Source of the DNA: Dehalogenimonas etheniformans
GTDB lineage: Bacteria; Chloroflexota; Dehalococcoidia; Dehalococcoidales; Dehalococcoidaceae
DNA: 64,000 bases
NCBI RefSeq assembly: GCF_014672715.2
Contig: NZ_CP058566.2
Location: forward strand, 930,001 to 994,000
Reading direction: 5' to 3'
Of the stretch, positions 1 through 7,739 are shown in pieces. The position numbers and the translations under genes are program-made. The notes below the pieces were generated by a model. The model saw only the letters and a program-made list of their open reading frames with translations, searched no databases and had not been told where the DNA came from. Position 1 is the stretch's first letter. Every line of letters starts with the position of its first letter.

Positions 1-2599
1 CCTCGGATTCAGGTAGTGTCAAGAGTCTGGTCAATTCCTGATCCTCGGAAGGCGCGACCCCAGTCGAAAGCACAAGCATATCGGCAGGGATATTCAATTT
101 TGCATCAAGTATTGGGTCGAAAACCGTTACCCTCAGTTCATCGTTTGAGTTGGTGACCACCGGATTCTGACCCTGTTCGTAGCGCAAGAAGCGAACCCCA
201 AGCTTACGGGCTCGGGTGTACTCAGCTTCATGCAAGCCGTAGGTGCGGATATCGCGATAAAGGACGAAGACCTCGGTCTCGGGTTGCCGTGCCTTCAATT
301 TAATGGCGTTTTTAACAGCCTGTACGCAACATAGACGGCTACAATACGGATGATTTTCATCACGTGAACCGACGCATTGGATCATAACTACCGTTTTGGC
401 ATCGACCTTCTCGACTGACAGGCGCTCTTCCAACTCCAACTGGGTGATGACACGCCGGTCCTCCCCGTACAGGAACTGAGATGGCAGGTATTCTTTGGCG
501 CCAGTGGCCACGATAACCGCCCCGGCTTTTATTTGATACTTCCGGTTTTCGGAAATGAAATCGATGACGAAATTGCCCGCTGCACCCTCGAATCCGATTA
601 CGTTTGATTCGAGATAAAGTTCGATGTTAGGGTGTATTTTGATCCGTTCGATCAGTTCATGAAGTTTGGCCTGCGGTTCCTGACCGGGCTCTCCGAATTT
701 GACCCGTCTAAGATTGCCGCCAAGTTCACGCGATTTTTCCAATAAATACGTATTATATCCGGCATCGGCTAATGCTAGAGCTGCAGTCATCCCGGCTAAG
801 CCGCCGCCGATAACAAGTCCGTTGTGGCTAACAGGCACTTGCCCGGGATGCAGCGGTTTGAGATGTGTTGCCTTGACAGCCGCCAAGCGGATAATATCTT
901 TAGCTTTGGATGTTGCCTCTGCCGGTTGGTACATATGCACCCAGGAGCATTGGTTCCTAATGTTAGCCATCTCCAAGAGATACGGGTTGAGACCAGCTTC
1001 CCGTAGCGTGTCCTGAAATAGTGCCTCGTGGGTCCGCGGGGTACAAGCGGCAACGATAACACGGTTCAAGCCGTGTTCCAAAATGGCTTCTTTGATCTTC
1101 TCCCCGGCATCAGCCGCGCAAGCGAAGAGAGTGTCTGTAACAAAAACAACGTTGGGCAGAGTGCTGCAGTATTCAATTACTTCTGGAATATTGACTACGG
1201 AAGCAATGTTTTTACCGCAATGACACACGAAGACTCCGGTGCGCGGTTCACCGCCATACACCGACCTTTCGGAAGGGTAAGTGCGTTCCTTCAAGAGTTC
1301 GCCCTTTTTCTCGACAAGCAGAGCCAACACTCTTGACGCCGCTGCCCCGGCCTGGATGACCGTCTCAGGAATGTCCTTTGGCCCGCTGAAAGCGCCAACG
1401 GCGAAAATGCCTTCCTGGCTAGTGGCGACCGGGTCAAGGCCATCCGTCAGGCAGAACCCGTTGCCATCCAATCTAACGCCGAATTTATCTGCAACCGACT
1501 GTCCCGCCTTTGACGGCCGAAGTCCGCAGGACAGCATCGCCAGATCAAAGTTTTCTTCTGTTAAATTGCCCTGTTCGTCCTGGTAACGAATTATGATTTC
1601 TTTATTTGCCAGCAATTGTTTCAAAGATGAAGGTTGACATCTTATAAACCGGACCCCCGCCTTTTTTGCCCGTTCGTAATACGCTTCGAATCCTTTGCCG
1701 TAAGCCCGGATATCGATGTAAAAAATGGCGACATCTATCTCGGGATGGTGCTCTTTCAAGATCAATGCTTCTTTGGTGGCGTACATACAACAAACCGCTG
1801 AGCAGAAATCGGCTGAGGTCTCACGCGAACCAACGCATTGGATAAAGGCTACCTTGCGTGGCAATTCGCCATTGGAAGGCCGCATCACCTTGCCGGCAAA
1901 AGGTCCGGAAGCTGATAGGATTCGCTCGAACTGAAGGCTGGTCAGCACGTCCGGGTATCGGCCGAAACCGAGTTGGGGTTTTTCGGCAGCGTCGAATAGG
2001 TCATAGCCGGGCGTCAATACGACAGCTCCGACATTAAGTTCAATAGTCTCGTCTGCTTGATCAAGGAGGATGGCTCCGGCCTCGCAGAACTTCTCGCAGG
2101 CTTTGCAGCCCTTGCCTTTTTTGAAATAGATGCAATTGTCTTTATCGATAACCGGAACATTGGGTACCGCCTGAGCGTATAGGGTGTAGATCGCTTTTCG
2201 CTTGGTCAGACCCCCGTCAAAATCAGAGGTAGTCTTGGCAGGGCATTTTTCGATGCAAACATTACAGCCGGTGCATTTCGAGGTATCGACACAGCGAGCT
2301 TTCTTCAGCACTTTTACACGGAAATTGCCGGCTTCGCCCTCGTAGGCTATTACCCTGGAATTAGTGAGCAATTCGATGTTCAGGTGACGGTCGATAGCCA
2401 CCAATCGTGGTGAAACGGTACACATGGCACAGTCGTTAGTGGGGAAGGTCTTGTCCAGTTGGACCATTTTGCCGCCAATAGCAGGCGCTTCGTCGACGAG
2501 GTAAACTTTAATACCGGCTTCGGCAAGGTCGAGCGCCGTCTGCATCCCGCCGACGCCACCGCCGACAACCAGCGCCGCGCCAACTTTAGTCTTATCCAC
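1..2599 (-). CDS. hdrA: HdrA-like heterodisulfide reductase flavin subunit, two-module form (C-terminus cut by window edge)
   Basis: Flavin and iron-sulfur subunit of an HdrABC-type complex, which in this family bifurcates or confurcates electrons between low-potential ferredoxin and a disulfide or other acceptor. The frame stays open to base 1, giving about 866 residues. Module 1 has a Rossmann motif GGGVGGMQ (13-20), TFPTNDCAMC (51-60) and a ferredoxin insert with CTGCNVCIEKC (109-119) and a second cysteine set (C156, C165, C168, C172). A canonical HdrA N-terminal segment follows (FVCHCGKNI near 457, ACTPRTHE near 518, NIRNQCSWVH near 546), then a second Rossmann motif GGGLAGM near 598. Start GTG at 2599 overlaps the hdrB stop by 8 nt. 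The C-terminus, where HdrA often carries more clusters, is not visible. Confidence 0.93.
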   Translation of the reverse strand, partial: MDKTKVGAALVVGGGVGGMQTALDLAEAGIKVYLVDEAPAIGGKMVQLDKTFPTNDCAMCTVSPRLVAIDRHLNIELLTNSRVIAYEGEAGNFRVKVLKKARCVDTSKCTGCNVCIEKCPAKTTSDFDGGLTKRKAIYTLYAQAVPNVPVIDKDNCIYFKKGKGCKACEKFCEAGAILLDQADETIELNVGAVVLTPGYDLFDAAEKPQLGFGRYPDVLTSLQFERILSASGPFAGKVMRPSNGELPRKVAFIQCVGSRETSADFCSAVCCMYATKEALILKEHHPEIDVAIFYIDIRAYGKGFEAYYERAKKAGVRFIRCQPSSLKQLLANKEIIIRYQDEQGNLTEENFDLAMLSCGLRPSKAGQSVADKFGVRLDGNGFCLTDGLDPVATSQEGIFAVGAFSGPKDIPETVIQAGAAASRVLALLVEKKGELLKERTYPSERSVYGGEPRTGVFVCHCGKNIASVVNIPEVIEYCSTLPNVVFVTDTLFACAADAGEKIKEAILEHGLNRVIVAACTPRTHEALFQDTLREAGLNPYLLEMANIRNQCSWVHMYQPAEATSKAKDIIRLAAVKATHLKPLHPGQVPVSHNGLVIGGGLAGMTAALALADAGYNTYLLEKSRELGGNLRRVKFGEPGQEPQAKLHELIERIKIHPNIELYLESNVIGFEGAAGNFVIDFISENRKYQIKAGAVIVATGAKEYLPSQFLYGEDRRVITQLELEERLSVEKVDAKTVVMIQCVGSRDENHPYCSRLCCVQAVKNAIKLKARQPETEVFVLYRDIRTYGLHEAEYTRARKLGVRFLRYEQGQNPVVTNSNDELRVTVFDPILDAKLNIPADMLVLSTGVAPSEDQELTRLLTLPESE

Positions 2600-3461
2600 T
2601 ATGCTTCACCAGCAGGCTTTCAGTTTCAACGAAATGTTTATTCAGCATAAGCTCTTTTTCTGGAACACCGAGGGCAAGCGACAGAAGTTCTGTAAAATAA
2701 AATATTGGCATATCATAATTTCGACCCAGTTTGTTCAAATCATTCTGACGAATGTCGAGGTTGAGTTGGCAGAACGTGCATGGTACCGATACGGCTGTCG
2801 CTCCTGAATCCCGGGCATTATCCAGTATGTGGGATGTAAGCTTCAACACAGCGTCGGGCCGGGTCAGTGAAAGAGAGCCGCCGCAGCACTCAACTTTGTG
2901 CGACCAATCAACAGTTTTTATCCCAACGGCATTAAGGATCCTGTCCATGGTTATCGGATACTCCGGATTGTCTCTGAAAGCGGTTTCTTTGTGGGGGCGC
3001 ACCAGCAGGCAACCGTAATAAGCTGCGACAGTAACATGAGACATATCGCGTTTAACCATACTTTTGAGTTTGGCGAGGTTTTGTTCGGAAGATAGAATTT
3101 CCAGCGGGTGGACTACCGAAACCGGATGCTCAAACTTATGGCCGATTATCTCCTCGATCTCCCGCTTCAAACGACGATCGCCTTGATCTTCGTATTGAGC
3201 AACCTTGAACCTGTTATAACAGGCGGTGCATGGCACGACCATATCATTGAAACCCGCTCTTTGTACCTCAGCCAGGTTTTTCAAAGGCAAAGTGTCGGCC
3301 AACATAACCGAGGTGTTATGGGCTAGTGTCGAGCCACAACACATCCAGTTTTTCAACTCTTCGGTTTCGATGCCGATTAACTTGAAAAGCCGGAGCAGTG
3401 ATTGGGAATATTCCTTTCCTGAAGCCCGAAGCGAGCAACTATTGAAATAGGCGTACCTCAA
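2592..3461 (-). CDS. hdrB: HdrB-like heterodisulfide reductase subunit B
   Basis: 289 residues, normal length for HdrB, the subunit that holds the noncubane [4Fe-4S] clusters where disulfide reduction happens in characterised Hdr complexes. Two CCG domains are visible: FNSCSLR...NWMCCGS followed by CTACYNRF, and YYGCLLVRP...ECCGGSLS followed by CTFCQLNL. Both domains keep their cysteine pairs, so the protein looks active. It overlaps hdrC by 4 nt and hdrA by 8 nt, so the three subunits are translationally coupled. The physiological disulfide in Dehalococcoidia is not known from sequence; a methanogen-type CoM-S-S-CoB substrate should not be assumed. Confidence 0.93.
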   Translation of the reverse strand: MRYAYFNSCSLRASGKEYSQSLLRLFKLIGIETEELKNWMCCGSTLAHNTSVMLADTLPLKNLAEVQRAGFNDMVVPCTACYNRFKVAQYEDQGDRRLKREIEEIIGHKFEHPVSVVHPLEILSSEQNLAKLKSMVKRDMSHVTVAAYYGCLLVRPHKETAFRDNPEYPITMDRILNAVGIKTVDWSHKVECCGGSLSLTRPDAVLKLTSHILDNARDSGATAVSVPCTFCQLNLDIRQNDLNKLGRNYDMPIFYFTELLSLALGVPEKELMLNKHFVETESLLVKHSG

Positions 3462-4048
3462 GACCGTGCCAACTCCTGTTCCCTCTTAGCAACTTTCTTG
3501 AATAATTTCTTCATTTCACGCGAATTATGAAGGTGAGGCAGGATATCAAGCTTACCCTTTTTCAGCATGCGGATTCCCATACCGGCATCCCTGGCAATGT
3601 TGCCTGTTTTCAGGCTCAAAATTCCAGCCAGTCCGGTCTCATACACGGTGCCAAAATTCTTTACCATGAACAGGCCAATGTTATAGAACTCGGCAATCGC
3701 CGGTTCTTTAGGCATAATACCTTCTTTTATAGCAATATTGGATAATGCGTCCATCACTTTCAGGAGACCTGTCTCTTGTGGACAACGAGCGGTACAGGTG
3801 CCACAGGCAACACACAGCCAATACGTATTCGTATCAAGAACGATGTCTTTGAGCCCTAATCGAACGGCATGAATAAGTTGAGTCGGCGTCATATCCATGA
3901 ATTCAGCAAGGGGGCAGCCACTAGTGCATTTGCGGCATTGGAAACACATGTTAACATCTACGCCGTGCAGGGACTTGATATCCGAGGCGAACTCGCTTAT
4001 ATGGCCGGGAATAAGGTCAAATTCCCTGAGGCTCGCTTTTTGCGTCAT
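3458..4048 (-). CDS. hdrC: HdrC-like heterodisulfide reductase subunit C
   Basis: About 196 residues with two [4Fe-4S] binding motifs, CFQCRKCTSGCP and CVACGTCTARCP, in an alpha-helical ferredoxin arrangement. HdrC passes electrons between HdrA and HdrB. The ATG at 4048 has a weak AAGG 11 nt upstream. An in-frame TTG at 4084 would add 12 residues and sits 8 nt after a perfect promoter -10 box, so a leaderless TTG start is also possible. First gene of hdrCBA. Confidence 0.9.
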   Translation of the reverse strand: MTQKASLREFDLIPGHISEFASDIKSLHGVDVNMCFQCRKCTSGCPLAEFMDMTPTQLIHAVRLGLKDIVLDTNTYWLCVACGTCTARCPQETGLLKVMDALSNIAIKEGIMPKEPAIAEFYNIGLFMVKNFGTVYETGLAGILSLKTGNIARDAGMGIRMLKKGKLDILPHLHNSREMKKLFKKVAKREQELARS

Positions 4049-4092
4049 GTGTGTGTCAGCCTTAATTTGGAGTTTAACCGCCAAGGTCTAAC

Positions 4093-4122
4093 ATAGTATC
4101 TTAGGCCTAGTACCTGTGTCAA
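4093..4122 (-). promoter_or_regulatory. promoter of hdrCBA
   Basis: Reading the minus strand, TTGACA (4122-4117), an 18-nt spacer and TACTAT (4098-4093). It is a near-consensus housekeeping-sigma promoter directly in front of hdrC. Confidence 0.7.
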
Positions 4123-4216
4123 CGGATAGCGGGAGGCAGATTAAGCAAGGGATAACGGTACTATATCTTTGGTACAATAGTATAGCAAACTCACTGATTT
4201 TGTCAAAAGAATCGAA

Positions 4217-5590
4217 TTAATGATTTATGGATTTAATCATATAGCCCGAAGCTAACTGATACCCGAGGTCACGATAGTAATTGCGGGCTCCCACCCCTGA
4301 CAAGATCGCAACAAAAGAAGCACCAAATTCCTCATGCGCGATCTCTTCGGCATGATAGAGCAATTGCCGCCCGAGACCCTGATGCTGAGCTGAAAGATTT
4401 CCTTTTGCCCCAATTTGGAGTTCCCGTCCATATACGTGAAGCTCCCGAACTAAAGCTACCCGATCGCCCAAGATCCTGAGGTTGTCAGGGGCTTGAGGTT
4501 GAATTCTCAAGCGTATGAGACCGTACAAAGTGTCATATTCATCCTCGTATGAAAGGAAAATCTCCTTACCTCCAGATGCGTCGTATTCCAACCGTCGCAG
4601 GGAGGGTTGTACCCCCGGGCGCATGGGGCGATGACCGTATTCTCGACATCTTATGCACCGGCAAGTGAAACCTTGCGCGTCAAGACGGTCCTTCAAGCCA
4701 TCTCGCAATGAATTTTTCAGTCCGCCCGTAATGTATTCGGCGGGGATGTCTCTTAGAACCCTAGAGATCCGTACATAAGGCGGGACATTGATTTTCATTT
4801 CCGCGATCAATCCGACCATCACATCATCTTCGTATGGCTGGTACCGATTCTCACGCTGCCATAATTCCAATTCTGTGTTTTCGATTACCATTGTGGGATA
4901 TATTTTTATGCCATCAGGTTGGAAATCTTGGTCGGAAAAAAGGCGTTGCGTCATTAATAGGTCATGCCCGGGATTTGAACCGGGCAAGCCCGGCATCCAG
5001 TGATAATGGACCTTTAATCCGGCTCGCCGCAATCTGGCCGAAGCTTCGATCACCGCCGAAACCCTATGTCCGCGATTTATCAGGCGGTATATCTCGTCGT
5101 CTAAGGTTTGTACTCCCAATTCAACCCGCGTCGTACCCCAGGTAATCATGCGATCGACTTCGCGCTCCCCGCACACGTCCGGTCTGGTTTCGATGCACAG
5201 TCCCACCACCCGGTTTAAGGCGCTTTCGTTGATCCGCTGAGCATCCTCGAGGGAAGTGCTGCCAACTCCGTTCAGGACATCGTAACAGGCTTTGATAAAA
5301 CAGTTTTGGTATTCAATGGGAGTAGCAAGGAAGGTCCCTCCCATCACTATAAGTTCCACTTTATCGGTCGGATGCCCCATGTCCGACAGTATGCGGAGGC
5401 GCGCCTTAATCTGCTCCTCCGGATCATAATCGTACCTGACCGCGCGCATCACCGCTGGAGAATGAGGGGTGTAACTGCGGGGCGTTCCTGAAAAATCCGG
5501 GCAATAGACGCAATGCCCAGGACATGGAGAAGGCCGGCTCATTACTGCTACCGGGGTTACCCCAGAAATTGTCCGGGTAAACTTTTTCAT
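4217..5590 (-). CDS. elp3: Elp3 family radical SAM/GNAT tRNA wobble-uridine enzyme
   Basis: 457 residues, full length for a stand-alone Elp3. Elp3 uses radical SAM chemistry and acetyl-CoA to build a carboxymethyl group on C5 of tRNA U34. Visible features: cluster cysteines C23, C27 and C30 in PCPGHCVYCP; the radical SAM barrel (ELIVMGGTF, ELGVQTLDDEIY, KVHYHWMPGLPGSNP, GIKIYPTMV); the zinc-site segment CRCIRCREYGHRP; and a C-terminal acetyltransferase domain (VRELHVYGRELQIG, HQGLGRQLL, ending RNYYRDLGYQLASGYMIKSI). No other Elongator subunit is nearby, as in the Dehalococcoides mccartyi Elp3 whose structure is known. It is divergent from a Trm9-like methyltransferase across 45 nt. A TATAAT lies 9 nt before the ATG. 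Confidence 0.95.
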   Translation of the reverse strand: MKKFTRTISGVTPVAVMSRPSPCPGHCVYCPDFSGTPRSYTPHSPAVMRAVRYDYDPEEQIKARLRILSDMGHPTDKVELIVMGGTFLATPIEYQNCFIKACYDVLNGVGSTSLEDAQRINESALNRVVGLCIETRPDVCGEREVDRMITWGTTRVELGVQTLDDEIYRLINRGHRVSAVIEASARLRRAGLKVHYHWMPGLPGSNPGHDLLMTQRLFSDQDFQPDGIKIYPTMVIENTELELWQRENRYQPYEDDVMVGLIAEMKINVPPYVRISRVLRDIPAEYITGGLKNSLRDGLKDRLDAQGFTCRCIRCREYGHRPMRPGVQPSLRRLEYDASGGKEIFLSYEDEYDTLYGLIRLRIQPQAPDNLRILGDRVALVRELHVYGRELQIGAKGNLSAQHQGLGRQLLYHAEEIAHEEFGASFVAILSGVGARNYYRDLGYQLASGYMIKSINH

Positions 5591-5599
5591 TTATACTCC

Positions 5600-5605
5600 A
5601 TTATA
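5600..5605 (-). promoter_or_regulatory. -10 box of elp3, close to the start codon
   Basis: TATAAT on the minus strand followed by nine bases (GGAGTATAA) and then the ATG of elp3. A transcript starting about 7 nt after the hexamer would have a leader of only 2-3 nt, so the GGAG would not be transcribed in full. No good -35 box is visible. Confidence 0.45.
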
Positions 5606-5635
5606 CATTGGTCGCCACATCTCTTGAAGTGATTT

Positions 5636-6484
5636 ATGTCAAATAATCAAATCCCTACCTTTGACCGAATTGCGCCCGGTTGGTACAACTTCAGGCACCA
5701 TACCATCTTCAGGGCCGAACTCGAAGCATTAGCCCGGCGTTGGACAAGAGGCAAATTACTCAACATCGGCTGCGGCCACGGTGCCGATTTTTTACCGTTC
5801 AAGGACAACTTCGAATTAACGGGCATCGATATTTCTTCTGAGATGCTCAAATATGCCGAAAAATTCATGGACAAACACGGATTTTCAGCACTACTAAAAC
5901 AAGCCGATATGCGGTCGCTCCCTTTCGCGGACATGTCTTTCGACTTTACCATCGTGGTAGCCAGTCTCCATCATCTCGAGGATAGGACCAGTCGTGAGAA
6001 AGCGCTCAAAGAGATATTTCGCATCTTAAAACCGGGCGGAGAAGCCTTCATCACCGTTTGGAACGCCTGGCAGCCCCGATTCATCTTCAGGAAGCGGGAC
6101 ACCTTAATTCCCTGGCGCTCAAAAGAGGGAAATATCAACCGTTTCTACCATCTTTATTCATACGATGAACTTGAGGGCGCACTGAGGTTAGCTGGCTTTG
6201 AAATACTTGATTCGTTCCCTGAATCAACTTATCGGTTCCCCCTAAAATATTTCTCCAAAAATATCTGCCTTCTTGTTAAGAAACCAATGAAAGATTTGTT
6301 TAGCAAACATCAAACTGATAACATTGACTCAAAAATATGCGACCGTAGCGAGCGCTTGGTAAAGGAGCGGTATTTATGCTGGTCAATATTACATGCCCGA
6401 AGTGCAATACTAGCGGTGGGTTTTCCATCACAGATGCCTATTATATTGGTCCTTACAAATGCTGGAAATGCCGCGCTGTGTTAA
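5636..6484 (+). CDS. Trm9/ALKBH8-like class I SAM-dependent methyltransferase
   Basis: 282 residues. Class I methyltransferase fold: motif I LLNIGCGHGADF (41-52), acidic residue of motif II in GIDISSEM, motif IV-like VVASLHHLED, then ILKPGGEAFITVW. The segments IAPGWYNFRH, DTLIPWRSKEGN, RFYHLYSYDELEGALRLAGF resemble the tRNA methyltransferases Trm9 and ALKBH8, which methyl-esterify the carboxymethyl group made by Elp3. That similarity plus the divergent elp3 gene suggests, but does not prove, an mcm5U34 role. The last ~36 codons overlap the next gene in another frame, so the C-terminal tail after LLVKKP may be non-essential or the product of a lost stop codon. It could also be a general small-molecule methyltransferase. 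Confidence 0.72.
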   Translation: MSNNQIPTFDRIAPGWYNFRHHTIFRAELEALARRWTRGKLLNIGCGHGADFLPFKDNFELTGIDISSEMLKYAEKFMDKHGFSALLKQADMRSLPFADMSFDFTIVVASLHHLEDRTSREKALKEIFRILKPGGEAFITVWNAWQPRFIFRKRDTLIPWRSKEGNINRFYHLYSYDELEGALRLAGFEILDSFPESTYRFPLKYFSKNICLLVKKPMKDLFSKHQTDNIDSKICDRSERLVKERYLCWSILHARSAILAVGFPSQMPIILVLTNAGNAALC

Positions 6485-6594
6485 AGATAAACCTGGAGAA
6501 TAACAGGCTGGTGAGCTGCGAAGCGATGGATGCTGCAGAACTGGCGCGCTTTGAACAAGAACAGGAAGCCAAACGCCGATCCCGCGGGCGATAA
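6376..6594 (+). CDS. small zinc-ribbon protein
   Basis: 72 residues with two CPKC/CWKC knuckles (TCPKCNTSGGF and YKCWKCRAVLKI) that should bind one zinc ion, followed by a charged helix (ELARFEQEQEAKRRSRG). A strong Shine-Dalgarno AAAGGAG lies upstream of the ATG, which supports translation even though the gene begins inside the methyltransferase reading frame (109-nt overlap). Function unknown. Its position invites comparison with Trm112, the zinc partner of Trm9-type methyltransferases, but it does not show a Trm112-like sequence, so this is only a hypothesis. Confidence 0.7.
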   Translation: MLVNITCPKCNTSGGFSITDAYYIGPYKCWKCRAVLKINLENNRLVSCEAMDAAELARFEQEQEAKRRSRGR

Positions 6595-6602
6595 GATAAT
6601 CA

Positions 6603-6935
6603 ATGGAGTTCTTCCAAGGCGAAGTCCATCTGCCCGGAACCAACCATCCGAGCGTTGTTTCATTAGAAATTGATTGGTTGGGTAAACAAGCCACGGTGAG
6701 TCTTTCCAAACCTGAGGGGGGATTCTCCGAATGGCCCGGGCTTTTAGTACAGACAATCGGGGTGGAAGAGGCGGTCTTTAGAACTCGCGGTATTCCCCCC
6801 AGGTTCACCCACTGGTGGCATTTCTCCCGCAGCGGCAGCGATGACCTCTGGGGACTCATTATTGCCGCGCCTGATAATCACGGAGATTGGCAAACCTGCC
6901 CAGTGTTCCTGAGGAAAATACCTAAGGAGGCTTGA
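6603..6935 (+). CDS. hypothetical protein, 110 aa
   Basis: I do not recognise a family. Soluble, no signal peptide or membrane segment, rich in Trp and Pro (HWWHFSRSGSDDLWGLI, HGDWQTCPVFLRKIP). It begins 8 nt after the zinc-ribbon gene, and its stop codon TGA abuts the ATG of the tautomerase gene, so it is part of the same transcript. No strong Shine-Dalgarno before the ATG. Codon use matches its neighbours. Confidence 0.65.
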   Translation: MEFFQGEVHLPGTNHPSVVSLEIDWLGKQATVSLSKPEGGFSEWPGLLVQTIGVEEAVFRTRGIPPRFTHWWHFSRSGSDDLWGLIIAAPDNHGDWQTCPVFLRKIPKEA

Positions 6936-7133
6936 ATGCCCGTTGTCGTTATCGAGATGCATGAGGGCCGAACCATCACCCAGAAGAAACAATTAGCTGA
7001 AGGCATCACCAACGAATTTGTTAAAATCGGCACCGCAGCCGAAAAAGTTACTATCATATTCCGTGATGTCGCCAAAACTAACTGGGCTTCCGGGGGCAAA
7101 TTAAGCTCGGAATCAGCAGCCCGGCCGCTCTAA
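6936..7133 (+). CDS. 4-oxalocrotonate tautomerase family protein
   Basis: 65 residues, the usual length of a 4-OT subunit. Met is followed by Pro (MPVVVIEMHEGRT), the catalytic N-terminal proline exposed after Met removal, and the helix TITQKKQLAEGITNEFVKI is typical. An AAGGAGG lies just upstream, one of the best Shine-Dalgarno sequences in the window. Members are small hexameric tautomerases, often of unknown substrate. Last gene of the plus-strand run; converges with rimI and overlaps its end by 4 nt. Confidence 0.85.
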   Translation: MPVVVIEMHEGRTITQKKQLAEGITNEFVKIGTAAEKVTIIFRDVAKTNWASGGKLSSESAARPL

Positions 7134-7738
7134 AGGCCAAATTTCAAATTGTTTCTAGATTGCTCGAATTTGGCGACGCATTCCTTCGAGTCGGCGTCAT
7201 CCAGGGTCATGATAAGCGCATCCTCCCGGTTATCGGTGTAATAAGCTCGCCGCACGCCTTTGCCGACAAAACCATACTGCAAGTAGAGGCGTTGAGCCTC
7301 ATAGTTGGAGACTCGGACTTCCAGGGTGACGATCTCGGCTTCAATTTTCACGGCAGCCCGTACAAGTTCAATTAAAAGCAGCTTACCGAATCCCCGCCGT
7401 CGAAAATCTTTTTTGACGGCCAAACTGATGATATGAGCCTCTCCGGCCATCATCCAAAAGCCTGCAAAACCGACAATCTTCTCTAGATGTTCCTGCCCTA
7501 CTTTATGGGGCGTTAGCCACTCTACTACCTTATGGGCTAACCCAGTGTTGACTTCAAACTTGGTCTGGAGTTCTTCAGGTTTGTCCAGTACTTCGGCGAC
7601 AACGATGTAATGAGCCAAATGGTTTTCTAATTCACGCTGGTAGTTCATCGGCGGCCACATGGTGGGAAAGGCCTCACGATCTATGGCGGTCACTTGAGGA
7701 ACGTCTTCCTGGGTCATCGGACGTACGATATAATGCAT
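7130..7738 (-). CDS. rimI: RimI-type GNAT N-acetyltransferase
   Basis: 202 residues from the ATG at 7738. GNAT domain with acetyl-CoA loop KKDFRRRGFGKLLL and the RimI-like run TLEVRVSNYEAQRLYLQYGF followed by RRAYYTDNREDALIM. RimI acetylates the N-terminal alanine of ribosomal protein S18; in many bacteria its gene lies near tRNA t6A genes, not here. The frame extends 19 codons upstream into queH, but the ATG at 7738 follows the queH stop by one base and has AGAGG at good spacing. N-terminal part MRPMTQEDVPQVTAIDREAF-like is standard; an insert near residues 70-95 makes it longer than E. coli RimI. Confidence 0.85.
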   Translation of the reverse strand: MHYIVRPMTQEDVPQVTAIDREAFPTMWPPMNYQRELENHLAHYIVVAEVLDKPEELQTKFEVNTGLAHKVVEWLTPHKVGQEHLEKIVGFAGFWMMAGEAHIISLAVKKDFRRRGFGKLLLIELVRAAVKIEAEIVTLEVRVSNYEAQRLYLQYGFVGKGVRRAYYTDNREDALIMTLDDADSKECVAKFEQSRNNLKFGL

Positions 7739-7739
7739 C

